The notes below the pieces were generated by a model. That model made no database searches. It was not told the DNA's origin and was given only the letters and a program-made list of their open reading frames with translations. 35,406 nucleotides of DNA, taken from Blastococcus sp. MG754426. Lineage in GTDB: Bacteria > Actinomycetota > Actinomycetes > Mycobacteriales > Geodermatophilaceae. Location of the stretch: contig NZ_SSXC01000041.1 in the NCBI RefSeq assembly GCF_021699055.1, positions 1-35,406 on the forward strand, read 5' to 3'. Positions 8,705 through 16,918 of the stretch are shown here, piece by piece (the stretch's first letter is position 1; each line of letters opens with the position of its first letter). Both the position numbers and the translations under genes were made by a program.

Positions 8705-8758
8705 TCCCGCCGGGCGGCGCGCTCCCGCCGGGCGGCGCGCTCGCGCCGGGCGGTGGCC
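8705..8758. repeat. 18-bp tandem repeat, about three units
   Basis: Units at 8705-8722 and 8723-8740 are identical (TCCCGCCGGGCGGCGCGC); the third (8741-8758) differs at several bases. Each unit holds a small CCCGCCGGG inverted element. No role is evident. Confidence 0.8.
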
Positions 8759-8937
8759 GCTGGTGCCTGCCCTCCAGCTGTACCGGGGGCAGTAGCGCTC
8801 CGCCCCGCCTGCGTGGGCAGAGGGCCACGGCGTCAGGAGCGCCGGTCCACGTCCACGCCCGGACGGGCCGGGCCGCGAGCCCGTCCCGCGCCGGGCCGGT
8901 GCAGCGCCCGGCATCCCCCGTTCGCCTGCCCGCCGGG

Positions 8938-8959
8938 AACACTTCAAGCCCGTAGTGTT
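8938..8959. promoter_or_regulatory. Inverted-repeat operator candidate upstream of heptose operon
   Basis: AACACT (8938-8943) and AGTGTT (8954-8959) form an inverted repeat with a 10-base spacer, ending about 31 bases before the ATG at 8991. The inner 20 bases (8939-8958) match 16 of 20 bases of the palindrome at 19749-19768 upstream of the UDP-glucuronate decarboxylase gene. The location suits a repressor or activator site; the binding protein is unknown. Confidence 0.45.
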
Positions 8960-8990
8960 TCGCCCGTACGAGAACGGGCAGGACGCGATC

Positions 8991-10481
8991 ATGCTCGCGC
9001 AGTGCACCGTCGTCGTGCCGACGATCGGACGTCCCTCCCTCGACGTCCTGCTCGACGCGCTCGCCGCTGCCCCGGGCCCGCGCCCGGCCGAGCTGATCGT
9101 GGTCGACGACCGCCCCACCGGCGAGCCGCTGGAACCCGACCGCCCCGGGCTGCCGCCGGTCCGGGTGGTGCGCACCGGGGGAGGCGGTCCCGCCCGGGCC
9201 CGCAACCTGGGGTGGCGCACCGCCCGCACCGGGTGGATCGCCTTCCTCGACGACGACGTCGTCCCCGATCCCGACTGGTACGAGCGGCTGGCCGCCGACC
9301 TGGCGGACCTGCCCGAGGACATCGGCGGCAGCCAGGGCCGGGTCCGCGTGCCGCTGCCCGAGGACCGCCGGCCCACCGACTGGGAGCGCGGTACGGCCGG
9401 CCTGGCCACCTCCAGCTGGATCACCGCCGACCTGGCCTACCGCCGCAGCGCGCTCGCCGCGGTCGGCGGCTTCGACGAGCGCTTCCCGCGGGCCTTCCGC
9501 GAGGACTCCGACCTCGCCCTGCGGGTCATGGACACCGGCTCCCGGCTGGTGCGCGGCGAGCGGTGGATCACCCACCCGGTCCGGCCCGCCGACCGCTGGG
9601 TCAGCGTCCGGGTGCAGGCGGGCAACGCCGACGACGTGCTCATGCGCCGGCTGCACGGGCCGGACTGGCGCGACCGGGCCGACGCCGCGCTCGGCCGCCG
9701 CCCCCAGCACACGGCGGTCACCGCCGCCGCCCTGGCCGCCGTGGGCCTGGCCGCGGCCCGCCGCCCCCGGGCCGCGCTCGCCGCGGCGGCCGCCTGGGCC
9801 GCGGGTACCGCGGAGTTCGCCTGGCGCCGGATCGCCCCCGGCCCGCGCGACCGCGCCGAGGTGACGACGATGCTCGCCACCAGCGCGCTCATCCCGCCGC
9901 TGGCCACCTGGCACTGGCTGCGCGGGGTGGTCCAGCACGTGGGCGTGCGGCGGTGGCGCGGCCTGCCCGACCTGGTGCTCTTCGACCGCGACGGCACGCT
10001 GGTGCACGACTTCCCCTACAACGGCGACCCCGAGTGGCTGCGGCCGGTCGACGGGGCCCAGCAGGCCCTCGACCGGCTGCGCGCCCGCGGGGTGCGGGTC
10101 GGCGTGGTCAGCAACCAGTCCGGCGTCGCCCGCGGGCTCATCACCTCCGACCAGGTGGACGCCTGCATGAAGCGGCTCGACGAGCTGCTCGGCCCCTTCG
10201 AGACGGTGCAGGTGTGCCCGCACGGCCCGGACGACGGCTGCGACTGCCGCAAACCCGCGCCCGGCATGGTGCTGGCCGCGTGCGCGGAGCTCGGCGTCGA
10301 CCCGGCCCGCTGCGTCGTCATCGGCGACATCGGCGCCGACGTCGAGGCGGCGGCCGCCGCCGGTGCCCGCAGCATCCTGGTGCCCACCCCGGTCACCCGC
10401 CGCGAGGAGGTGGCGGCGGCACCGCAGCGGGCCGCGACCCTGCCCGAGGCGGTCGACGACGTCCTGGCCGGGCTGTGGTGA
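8991..10481 (+). CDS. GT2 glycosyltransferase fused to GmhB-like heptose-bisphosphate phosphatase
   Basis: This is a 496-residue two-domain protein. Residues about 1-230 are a GT2 family transferase: VVVPTIGRPSLDVLL at the N-terminus, an LDDDV acidic metal/nucleotide-sugar site (87-89) and FREDSDLALR later on. The middle (about 240-310) is Ala-rich with two hydrophobic stretches that may touch the membrane. Residues about 325-496 are a HAD phosphatase of the GmhB type: FDRDGTL (nucleophile D332, acid D334), VVSNQSGVARG, a zinc-binding CPH...CDC cluster (C409, H411, C417, C419) followed by RKPAPGM, and VIGDIGADV. GmhB removes the 7-phosphate of heptose-1,7-bisphosphate. ATG 8991, with GGCAGGA upstream, is preferred over GTG 8955, which lies inside the inverted repeat. 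The next gene overlaps by four bases. Confidence 0.88.
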   Translation: MLAQCTVVVPTIGRPSLDVLLDALAAAPGPRPAELIVVDDRPTGEPLEPDRPGLPPVRVVRTGGGGPARARNLGWRTARTGWIAFLDDDVVPDPDWYERLAADLADLPEDIGGSQGRVRVPLPEDRRPTDWERGTAGLATSSWITADLAYRRSALAAVGGFDERFPRAFREDSDLALRVMDTGSRLVRGERWITHPVRPADRWVSVRVQAGNADDVLMRRLHGPDWRDRADAALGRRPQHTAVTAAALAAVGLAAARRPRAALAAAAAWAAGTAEFAWRRIAPGPRDRAEVTTMLATSALIPPLATWHWLRGVVQHVGVRRWRGLPDLVLFDRDGTLVHDFPYNGDPEWLRPVDGAQQALDRLRARGVRVGVVSNQSGVARGLITSDQVDACMKRLDELLGPFETVQVCPHGPDDGCDCRKPAPGMVLAACAELGVDPARCVVIGDIGADVEAAAAAGARSILVPTPVTRREEVAAAPQRAATLPEAVDDVLAGLW

Positions 10482-11554
10482 GCGCCCGGCGGACCGTCCT
10501 GGTCGCCCGGCTGGACAACGCCGGCGACGTCCTCCTCCAGGGCCCCCTCGTGCGGGCCGTCGCCCACGGCGCCGACCGTGTCGTGCTGCTCGCCGGTCCG
10601 GCCGGCGCCGCGGCGGCCGGCCTGCTCCCCGGCGTCGACGAGGTCTGGACCTGGGCCTGCCCCTGGATCCTGGGCGACCCCCCGCCCGTCGCCGCCGACG
10701 ACCTCGCCGCGCTCACCGAGCGCGTGCGGGCGCTCGCGCCCGACGAGGCGGTCATCTCGACGTCGTTCCACCAGTCGCCCCTGCCCCTGGCGCTGGTGCT
10801 GCGCGCGGCGGGCGTGCCCCGCATCTCGGCGATCAGCGTGGACTACCCCGGCACGCTGCTCGACGTCCGCCACCGCGTCGAGGACGACCTGCCCGAGCCC
10901 GAGCGGGCGCTCTCGCTCGCCCGGGCCGCCGGGTTCGAGCTGCCGGCCGGCGACGACGGCCGGCTGGCGGTGCGACGACCCCTGCCCCCGGTCGCGCACC
11001 CACCCGGCTACGTCGTCGTCCACCCCGGCGCCTCGGTGCCGGCCCGCGCCTGGCCGGCGCACCGCTGCGCCGAGGCGGTCGAGGCGCTCGCCGACGCCGG
11101 CCACCGGGTGCTGGTCACCGGCGGGCCGGGGGAGCGGGAGCTCACCGCCGCCGTCGCAGGGCACCGCGGCGTGGACCTCGGCGGGGCCACCTCGCTGGCC
11201 GAGATGGCCGCGCTGCTCGACGGGGCCGCGGCGGTCGTCGTCGGCAACACCGGCCCCGCGCACCTGGCGGCCGCCGTCGGCACGCCCGTCGTCTCGCTGT
11301 TCTCGCCGGTGGTCCCCGCCGCCCGCTGGGCGCCCTACGGCGTGCCCACCGTGCTGCTGGGCGACCAGTCGGCCCCCTGCGCCGGCACCCGGGCCCGCGA
11401 GTGCCCCGTGCCCGGCCACCCCTGCCTCACCGAGGTGACCGCCTCCGACGTGGTCGCCGCGGTGGAGAAACTGCTCGCGGTCCAGCAGCCGGCCGCCGAG
11501 CGCACCCCTCGCGCAGCCCGCGAGGTGGCGACGAGCACCTGGGTGAGAGCGTGA
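10478..11554 (+). CDS. GT9 ADP-heptose:glycan heptosyltransferase-like protein (first copy)
   Basis: The 358-residue protein shows the GT9 (WaaC/WaaF/RfaF) pattern: VLVARLDNAGDVLLQGPLV at the N-terminus, a central VVVHPGASVPARAWP, VLVTGGPGERE, and the C-terminal donor site VGNTGPAHLAAAVGTPVVSLFSP. The family transfers heptose from ADP-heptose; in Gram-negatives the acceptor is LPS core. Here the acceptor must differ because no lipid A genes are seen. The GTG start overlaps the preceding TGA (GTGA), so translation is probably coupled. The unusual cysteines near the end (CAGTRARECPVPGHPC) resemble the Cys-containing tail found in some actinobacterial GT9 proteins. Confidence 0.88.
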   Translation: MSARRTVLVARLDNAGDVLLQGPLVRAVAHGADRVVLLAGPAGAAAAGLLPGVDEVWTWACPWILGDPPPVAADDLAALTERVRALAPDEAVISTSFHQSPLPLALVLRAAGVPRISAISVDYPGTLLDVRHRVEDDLPEPERALSLARAAGFELPAGDDGRLAVRRPLPPVAHPPGYVVVHPGASVPARAWPAHRCAEAVEALADAGHRVLVTGGPGERELTAAVAGHRGVDLGGATSLAEMAALLDGAAAVVVGNTGPAHLAAAVGTPVVSLFSPVVPAARWAPYGVPTVLLGDQSAPCAGTRARECPVPGHPCLTEVTASDVVAAVEKLLAVQQPAAERTPRAAREVATSTWVRA

Positions 11555-12534
11555 AGATCCTGATCTGGCACGTGCACGGCTCCTGGACGACGGCGTTCGT
11601 CCAGGGCCGCCACGAGTACCTGCTCCCGGTGACGCCGGGACGCGACGGCGACGGGCTCGGCCGGGCCCGCACCTGGGACTGGCCGGCGTCGGCACGGGAG
11701 GTCACCCCCGCCCAGCTGCGGGACGAGGAGCAGCCCGACGTCGTGGTGCTGCAGCGCCGGCGCGACCTCGAGCTGTGCCGCGAGTGGCTGGGGCGCGAAC
11801 CGGGCCGCGACCTGCCCGCGGTGTTCCTGGAGCACAACGCGCCCGGTCTGGAGCCGGGGGACGGTCCGGTCCCGCACACCCGGCACCCGCTGGCCGACCG
11901 CGACGACATCCCGATCGCGCACGTCACCCACTTCAACGAGCTGTTCTACGACAACGGCCGGGCGCCGACGACGGTGATCGAGCACGGCATCGTCGACCCG
12001 GGGGAGCGGTGGACCGGCGAGCTGGGCCACGCCGCCGTCGTCACCAACGAGCCGGTCCGCCGCGGGCGCACCGTCGGCGCCGACCTGCTGCCCGGGCTGG
12101 CCGCGGTCGCACCCGTCGACGTCTTCGGCATGGGGCTCGCCGGCCTGCACGAGCAGCACGGGCTGGACCCGGCGCGGGTGACCCTGTTCGACGACCCGCC
12201 CCAGCACGCCATGCACGCCGAGCTCGCCCGTCGCCGGGTGTACGTGCACCCGGTGCGCTGGACGTCGCTCGGGCTCTCCCTGCTGGAGGCCATGCACCTG
12301 GGCATGCCCGTGGTCGCGCTGGCCACCACCGAGGTGGTCGAGGCGGTGCCTGCCGACGCCGGCGTCATCTCCACGCGCCCGGATCGTCTCTGGCAGGGGG
12401 TGCGCCGGTTCCTCGACGACCCGGACGCCGCCCGGCTGGCCGGCAAGGCCGCCCGCGCGGCCGCACTGGAGCGCTACGGCCTGGCGCGCTTCCTGCACGA
12501 CTGGGACGCGCTCCTCGAGGAGGTGACCCGGTGA
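11551..12534 (+). CDS. GT4-like glycosyltransferase
   Basis: The product is a 327-residue GT-B fold protein. The N-terminal half is short (MKILIWHVHGSW, then VVVLQRRRD and AVFLEHNAPG). The C-terminal half carries the GT4-type nucleotide-sugar site with RVYVHPVRWTSLGLSLLEAM followed by GMPVVALATTEVVEAV, where the ExxxxxxxE motif is represented only loosely. It resembles the actinobacterial glycosyltransferases found next to GT9 genes. It overlaps both neighbours by four bases. It probably adds one sugar in the same glycan; donor and acceptor are unknown. Confidence 0.8.
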   Translation: MKILIWHVHGSWTTAFVQGRHEYLLPVTPGRDGDGLGRARTWDWPASAREVTPAQLRDEEQPDVVVLQRRRDLELCREWLGREPGRDLPAVFLEHNAPGLEPGDGPVPHTRHPLADRDDIPIAHVTHFNELFYDNGRAPTTVIEHGIVDPGERWTGELGHAAVVTNEPVRRGRTVGADLLPGLAAVAPVDVFGMGLAGLHEQHGLDPARVTLFDDPPQHAMHAELARRRVYVHPVRWTSLGLSLLEAMHLGMPVVALATTEVVEAVPADAGVISTRPDRLWQGVRRFLDDPDAARLAGKAARAAALERYGLARFLHDWDALLEEVTR

Positions 12535-13745
12535 GGATCGATCTGGTCAGCGAGCACGCCAGCCCGCTCGCCGCGATCGGCGGCGTCGACGCCGGCGGGC
12601 AGAACGTGCACGTCGCGGCGCTGGCGGCCGGGCTGGCGAAGCGCGGTCACGAGGTGACCGTGCACACCCGCCGGGACGACCCGTCGCTGCCCGAGCGGGT
12701 CGTCGTGCAGGACGGGTACAACGTCGTCCACGTCACCGCCGGGCCGGCCGAGCCGCTGCCCAAGGACGAGCTGCTCCAGCACATGCCGGCCTTCGCGCGG
12801 GTGCTGCGGCACGGCTGGGCGGCGCAGCCCCCCGACGTCGTGCACGCGCACTTCTGGATGAGCGGCCTGGCGTCGGTCGAGGCCTCGGCCAGCCTGCTCG
12901 CGCCGGTGCCGGTGCTGCAGACCTTCCACGCCCTCGGCTCGGTCAAGCGCCGGCACCAGGGCGACGCCGACACCTCGCCCGCCGAGCGGATCGACCTGGA
13001 ACGCGGGCTGTGCCGCGACGTGGCGCACGTGGTGGCCACCTGCTCCGACGAGGTGTTCGAGCTGCGCCGCCTGGGGTTGACCAGCGACCGCGTCTCGATC
13101 GTGCCCTGCGGCGTCGACACCTCGGTGTTCACGCCCCGCGGCCCGGTCGCCGCGCGGGGCGACCGGAAGCGGCTCCTGGTCCTGGGCCGGCTGGTCGAGC
13201 GCAAGGGGCAGGACGACGCGGTCCGGGCGCTGTGCGCGGTGCCCGACGCCGAGCTCGTCGTCGTCGGCGGCCCCCCGGCGGGGGAGCTCGACGCCGACCC
13301 CGAGGTGCAGCGGCTGCGCGGCCTCGCCGGCGAGGCCGGGGTCGCCGACCGGCTGGTGTTCACCGGCGCCGTGGCCCGCGCCGACGTCCCGGCGTGGATC
13401 CGCTCGGCCGACGTCGTCCTCGCCGTCCCCTGGTACGAGCCCTTCGGCATCACCCCGCTGGAGGCCATGGCCTGCGCCCGGCCGGTCGTGGCCACGGCCG
13501 TCGGCGGGCTGCAGGACACCGTCGTCGACGGGGTCACCGGCGACCTGGTGCCCCCGCGCGACCCCGAGCGCCTCGGCGCGGTGCTCGCCGCGCTGCTCGC
13601 CGACGACGAGCGGCGCGCCGCCTACGGCGCCGCGGGCGTGAAGCGGGCCCGCACCCGCTACCGCTGGGCGCGCGTCGTCGCCGACACCGAAACCGTCTAC
13701 CGCCAGGTGCTCACCCGGCGCAGCCCCGTGGAGGTCGCCCGATGA
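12531..13745 (+). CDS. GT4 glycosyltransferase, sucrose-phosphate-synthase/MshA-like
   Basis: The 404-residue protein has both GT-B halves. The N-terminal acceptor domain begins LVSEHASPLA and has the glycine-rich GGVDAGGQNVHVAALA, then DVVHAHFWMSG. The C-terminal donor domain has LLVLGRLVERKGQD and the complete E(x7)E motif in WYEPFGITPLEAMACARPVVAT. The N-terminal motif is closer to sucrose-phosphate-synthase-like GT4 proteins than to the GTGDAGGMNVYV form of mycothiol MshA, and the gene sits inside a heptose operon, so I do not call it mshA. GTG 12531 overlaps the previous stop, and its own stop overlaps the next ATG (ATGA). Confidence 0.87.
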   Translation: MRIDLVSEHASPLAAIGGVDAGGQNVHVAALAAGLAKRGHEVTVHTRRDDPSLPERVVVQDGYNVVHVTAGPAEPLPKDELLQHMPAFARVLRHGWAAQPPDVVHAHFWMSGLASVEASASLLAPVPVLQTFHALGSVKRRHQGDADTSPAERIDLERGLCRDVAHVVATCSDEVFELRRLGLTSDRVSIVPCGVDTSVFTPRGPVAARGDRKRLLVLGRLVERKGQDDAVRALCAVPDAELVVVGGPPAGELDADPEVQRLRGLAGEAGVADRLVFTGAVARADVPAWIRSADVVLAVPWYEPFGITPLEAMACARPVVATAVGGLQDTVVDGVTGDLVPPRDPERLGAVLAALLADDERRAAYGAAGVKRARTRYRWARVVADTETVYRQVLTRRSPVEVAR

Positions 13746-14422
13746 GCGTCAGCCCGCACTCCTTCTTCGAGAACGTCGTCGAGGTCCCGGCGCCGGACAC
13801 CTGCACGCACCTGACCGGGGCCGACCACGTCGCCTCGCTGCGCAACGCGCTGCGCTCGCTGGAGGAGCAGCTGCCGGTGCTGGACCGCTGGGGCCGGCTG
13901 CTGGCCGACGTCCTCTGCGGGCCGTCCCGCGGCCGGCTGCTGGCCGCGGGCAACGGCGGCAGCGCCGCCCAGGCCCAGCACCTCACCGCCGAGCTGGTGG
14001 GCCGCTACCGCGCCGACCGCCCGCCCTTCTCCGCCATCTGCCTCACCGCGGAGACCTCCTCGCTGACCGCGATCGCCAACGACTACCCGGCCGACGAGCT
14101 GTTCGCCCGGCAGGTGGAGGCGCACGGCCGCGCCGGCGACGTGCTGGTCCTGCTGTCGACGTCGGGCCGCTCGCCCAACGCGGTCGCCGCGGCCCGGCGC
14201 GCCCGCGAGTGCGGCATCACCACGCTCGCGATCACCGGCCCGGCGCCCAACCCGCTGGCCGCCGCGGCCGACGACGCGGTCTGCATCGACTCCCCGTGGA
14301 CCGCCACGGTGCAGGAGTGCCACCTGGCCGCTCTGCACCTGGTCTGCGCCGCCTTCGACGCGGCCGTGCTGGCCGAACCGCCCCGGGTGCCCACGGGGCC
14401 GGCGTTCGAGGCGGCGAAGTGA
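13742..14422 (+). CDS. gmhA: Phosphoheptose isomerase (sedoheptulose-7-phosphate isomerase), SIS domain
   Basis: The 226-residue SIS-domain protein has the GmhA signature AGNGGSAAQAQHLTAELVGRYR, in which E84 matches the catalytic glutamate of E. coli GmhA. LLSTSGRSPN forms the second phosphate-binding loop, and QECH (H194) matches the catalytic histidine of the QEIH motif. It should convert sedoheptulose 7-phosphate into D-glycero-D-manno-heptose 7-phosphate in the cytoplasm, the first step of ADP-heptose synthesis. The N-terminal 30 residues are longer than in the E. coli enzyme. The next gene, hldE, supplies the following steps and overlaps by four bases. Confidence 0.92.
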   Translation: MSVSPHSFFENVVEVPAPDTCTHLTGADHVASLRNALRSLEEQLPVLDRWGRLLADVLCGPSRGRLLAAGNGGSAAQAQHLTAELVGRYRADRPPFSAICLTAETSSLTAIANDYPADELFARQVEAHGRAGDVLVLLSTSGRSPNAVAAARRARECGITTLAITGPAPNPLAAAADDAVCIDSPWTATVQECHLAALHLVCAAFDAAVLAEPPRVPTGPAFEAAK

Positions 14423-15783
14423 GCGGCCGGCCGCTGGTCGTCGTGGGGGACGCGCTGCTCGACGTCGACCTGGTCGGCACCGCGTCGCGGCTGACCCCCG
14501 ACGCCCCGGTGCCGGTGGTGGAGGACGTCGAGCGGCGGGAGCGCCCCGGGGGCGCGGCGCTGGCGGCGGTCATCGCCGCCGCGGCGGGCTCGCGCGAGGT
14601 GGTGCTCGTGACACCGATGGACGCCGACGAGGACGCCGACCGGCTGCGGGCCCTGCTCGCCGGGCGGGTCCGGCTGGTCGAGATCCCGGCCACGGGCGGC
14701 ACCGCCGTGAAGCAGCGGGTGCGCGTGGGCGACCACTCCGTCGCCCGGCTGGACAGCGGCGCGCCCGTCGCCGTGCTCGGCGAGCTCCCGGCCGCGGCCG
14801 CGGAGGCGATCCGCGACGCCGCCGCCGTCCTCGTCGCCGACTACGGCCGGGGAACGACGGCCGACGCCGCCGTGCGCGCGGCGCTGGCCGGGGCCCGCGG
14901 TCCCGTGGTCTGGGACCCGCACCCGCGCGGTGCCGACCCGGTGCCCAGCGCGCGGCTGGTCACGCCCAACGGCGCCGAGGCGGCCCGGGTGGTCCCGGCC
15001 GTCGACGGCGAGGGCCTCGCCGCTGCCGGCGCCCGCGCGGAGGCGCTCATCCGGCACTGGGGCGTCGGCGCGGTCGCGGTGACGATGGGTGCCCGCGGCG
15101 CGCTGCTCTCCTACGGCACCGGGGCACCGATGGTCGTGCCCGCGGCGGCGGTGACCGGGGGCGACCCCTGCGGCGCCGGTGACTCGTTCGCGGCGGCCGC
15201 GGCGCTGGCCCTCGCCGACGGCGCGGTGACCGGCGAGGCGGTGGCCGCCGCGGTGGCGTTCGCCTCCGCGTTCGTCGCCCGCGGCGGGGCGGCCGCGTGG
15301 GACGCCGACGAGCGGGTCGAGGGGGCGGCTCCCGAGCCCGGGGCGGACGGCGTCATCGCGCGGGTGCGCGCGGCCGGGGGCACCGTCGTCGCCACCGGGG
15401 GCTGCTTCGACCTGCTGCACGCCGGGCACGTCGCCACCCTCCGCGCCGCCCGCGGGCTGGGCGACTGCCTCGTCGTGTGCATCAACTCCGACGACTCCGT
15501 GCGCCGGCTCAAGGGTCCGACCCGGCCGCTGGTCACCGCGGCCGACCGCGCCCGGGTGCTCGAGGCGCTGGAGTTCGTCGACGCCGTGGTGGTCTTCGAC
15601 GAGGACACCCCCACGCAGGTGCTCGACCGGCTGCGCCCCGACGTCTGGGCCAAGGGCGGCGACTACGCCGGCGCGGTCCTGCCCGAGGCCGAGGTGCTGC
15701 GCAGCTGGGGCGGCCAGGCCGTCGTCCTGCCCTACCTCGACGGCCACTCGACCACGGCCCTGGTCGAGCGCTCCCGCGTATGA
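14419..15783 (+). CDS. hldE: Bifunctional heptose-7-phosphate kinase / heptose-1-phosphate adenylyltransferase
   Basis: The 454-residue fusion has a PfkB-family sugar kinase (about 1-305) and a cytidylyltransferase-like nucleotidyltransferase (about 318-454). The kinase begins VVVGDALLDVDLVG, contains APVPVV and ends with GGDPCGAGDSF, whose GAGD (252-255) holds the catalytic base D255. The second domain has ATGGCFDLLHAGHVATL with HAGH (334-337), INSDDSV and WAKGGDY. In E. coli HldE these domains make heptose-1,7-bisphosphate and then ADP-heptose; the 7-phosphate is removed between them by GmhB, here fused to the first gene of this operon. The order kinase then transferase is the standard one. 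The GTG start overlaps the gmhA stop. Confidence 0.93.
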   Translation: MSGRPLVVVGDALLDVDLVGTASRLTPDAPVPVVEDVERRERPGGAALAAVIAAAAGSREVVLVTPMDADEDADRLRALLAGRVRLVEIPATGGTAVKQRVRVGDHSVARLDSGAPVAVLGELPAAAAEAIRDAAAVLVADYGRGTTADAAVRAALAGARGPVVWDPHPRGADPVPSARLVTPNGAEAARVVPAVDGEGLAAAGARAEALIRHWGVGAVAVTMGARGALLSYGTGAPMVVPAAAVTGGDPCGAGDSFAAAAALALADGAVTGEAVAAAVAFASAFVARGGAAAWDADERVEGAAPEPGADGVIARVRAAGGTVVATGGCFDLLHAGHVATLRAARGLGDCLVVCINSDDSVRRLKGPTRPLVTAADRARVLEALEFVDAVVVFDEDTPTQVLDRLRPDVWAKGGDYAGAVLPEAEVLRSWGGQAVVLPYLDGHSTTALVERSRV

Positions 15784-16742
15784 CGCCCGCCGCGCGCCTA
15801 CGGCCGGTGGGCGTGGACAGGCCGGCTGCGGTCGTCCTCCGGCCGCTGGGGCTGGGGGACCTGCTGGCCGGGGTGCCCGCGATCCGCGCGGTGCGGGCCG
15901 CCGTGCCCGGTCACCGGCTGGTGCTGGCGACGACGACGGCGCTGCAGCCGCTCGCCGGCCTGATCGACGCCGTCGACGAGGTGCTGCCCGCCCGCGAGCT
16001 GGAGCCGCTGGACTGGCCGGGGCCACCACCCGAGCTCGCCGTCGACCTGCACGGCAAGGGCCCGGCCTCGCACGTCGTCGTCGCCGACCTGCACCCGCGG
16101 CGGCTGCTCACCTTCGCCAGCCCCGGCTACCCCGGGCCCACCTGGTACCCCGACGAGCACGAGGTCCGGCGCTGGTGCCGGCTGGTCTCCGAGGGGCTGG
16201 GCGTGGAGGCCGACCCCGACGCGCTGGACGTCGCGGCGCCGGCCGTGCCCCCGCCGGTCCGCGGCGCCACCGTCGTGCACCCCGGGGCGGCGTTCCCCGG
16301 CCGGCGCTGGCCCGCGGAACGCTTCGCCGCCGTCGCCCGGCACCTCACGGGACGCGGCCACGACGTGCGGATCACCGGCGGCCCCGCGGAGGTGGAGCTC
16401 GCCCGCTCGGTGGCCGCGGCGGCCGGGCTCCCGGGCTCGGCCGTCATCGCCGGCCGGACGACGTCGCTGGAGCTGGCCGCGGTGGTGGCCGCCGCACGGC
16501 TGGTCGTGTGCGGCGACACCGGCGTGGCGCACCTGGCGACCGCCTACCGGCGGCCGTCGGTGGTGCTCTTCGGCCCGGTGTCGCCGGCGCTGTGGGGGCC
16601 GCCGCCGCGCCCGCAGCACGTGGTGCTCTGGCACGGCGACGGCACCGGGGACCCGTGGGGCACCGACCTCGACCCCGCGCTGGCCCGCATCACCGTGGAC
16701 GAGGTGCTGGTCGCCCTGGACGCGCTGCCGCACCACCCCTGA
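15780..16742 (+). CDS. GT9 heptosyltransferase-like protein (second copy)
   Basis: This is a 320-residue GT9 protein distinct from the one at 10478. It has VVLRPLGLGDLLAGVPAIRAVR at the N-terminus, LAVDLHGKGP, VVHPGAAFPGRRWPAERFA at the domain junction and VVCGDTGVAHLATAYRRPSVVLFGPVSP in the donor site. Two GT9 enzymes in one operon suggest that at least two heptose residues, or one heptose and one related sugar, are added. ATG 15780 overlaps the hldE stop (ATGA). It is the last gene of the seven-gene chain and faces the VWA gene across a 176-base convergent gap. Confidence 0.88.
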   Translation: MTPAARLRPVGVDRPAAVVLRPLGLGDLLAGVPAIRAVRAAVPGHRLVLATTTALQPLAGLIDAVDEVLPARELEPLDWPGPPPELAVDLHGKGPASHVVVADLHPRRLLTFASPGYPGPTWYPDEHEVRRWCRLVSEGLGVEADPDALDVAAPAVPPPVRGATVVHPGAAFPGRRWPAERFAAVARHLTGRGHDVRITGGPAEVELARSVAAAAGLPGSAVIAGRTTSLELAAVVAAARLVVCGDTGVAHLATAYRRPSVVLFGPVSPALWGPPPRPQHVVLWHGDGTGDPWGTDLDPALARITVDEVLVALDALPHHP

Positions 16743-16893
16743 TGGAGGCGGTGCGACCACCACCTGACTCCGGGTCCCCTGATCATGGCGCGTCCTGCCT
16801 CGCGGTGGGCGGTGCGGGAGGACGCGGTGCGGTGAGGGAGGACACCGCTGCCCGGTCCCGGCCGCGGCGGGAGGCCCGGCCGCAGCCGGACGT

Positions 16894-16911
16894 GCTCGGC
16901 CGCGGCCGAGC
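16894..16911. terminator. Palindromic hairpin between convergent genes
   Basis: GCTCGGCCG followed directly by its reverse complement forms an 18-base perfect palindrome, about 8 bases past the stop of the - strand VWA gene. It could fold as a hairpin and end that transcript. There is no T-run, as often in high-GC actinobacteria. The rest of the 16743-16918 gap holds nothing else I can name. Confidence 0.4.
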
Positions 16912-16918
16912 GCAGGGC

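Larger units (their letters stand above)
8614..8990. other. Intergenic region between CoA-transferase and heptose operon
   Basis: This stretch of about 377 bases has no gene I trust. Open frames here translate to Arg/Pro/Gly-rich shadow sequence without family signatures. It contains three 18-base tandem units (8705-8758), an imperfect inverted repeat (8938-8959) and a second short inverted repeat, GCCCGT...ACGGGC (about 8963-8979). The end of the region should carry the promoter of the downstream operon. Confidence 0.6.

Noticed and set aside
8705-8758. Tandem repeats as a CRISPR array
   Set aside because: The units are directly adjacent without spacers, only three occur and no cas gene is present.
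8635-8955. Small Arg/Pro/Gly-rich open frame between pcaJ and the heptose operon
   Set aside because: No ribosome site or family motif; it runs through tandem repeats and into the putative operator. I treat it as non-coding.
12531-13745. GT4 gene as mycothiol MshA
   Set aside because: The glycine-rich N-terminal motif reads GGVDAGGQNVHV rather than the MshA GTGDAGGMNVYV form, and the gene is embedded by overlaps in a heptose operon.
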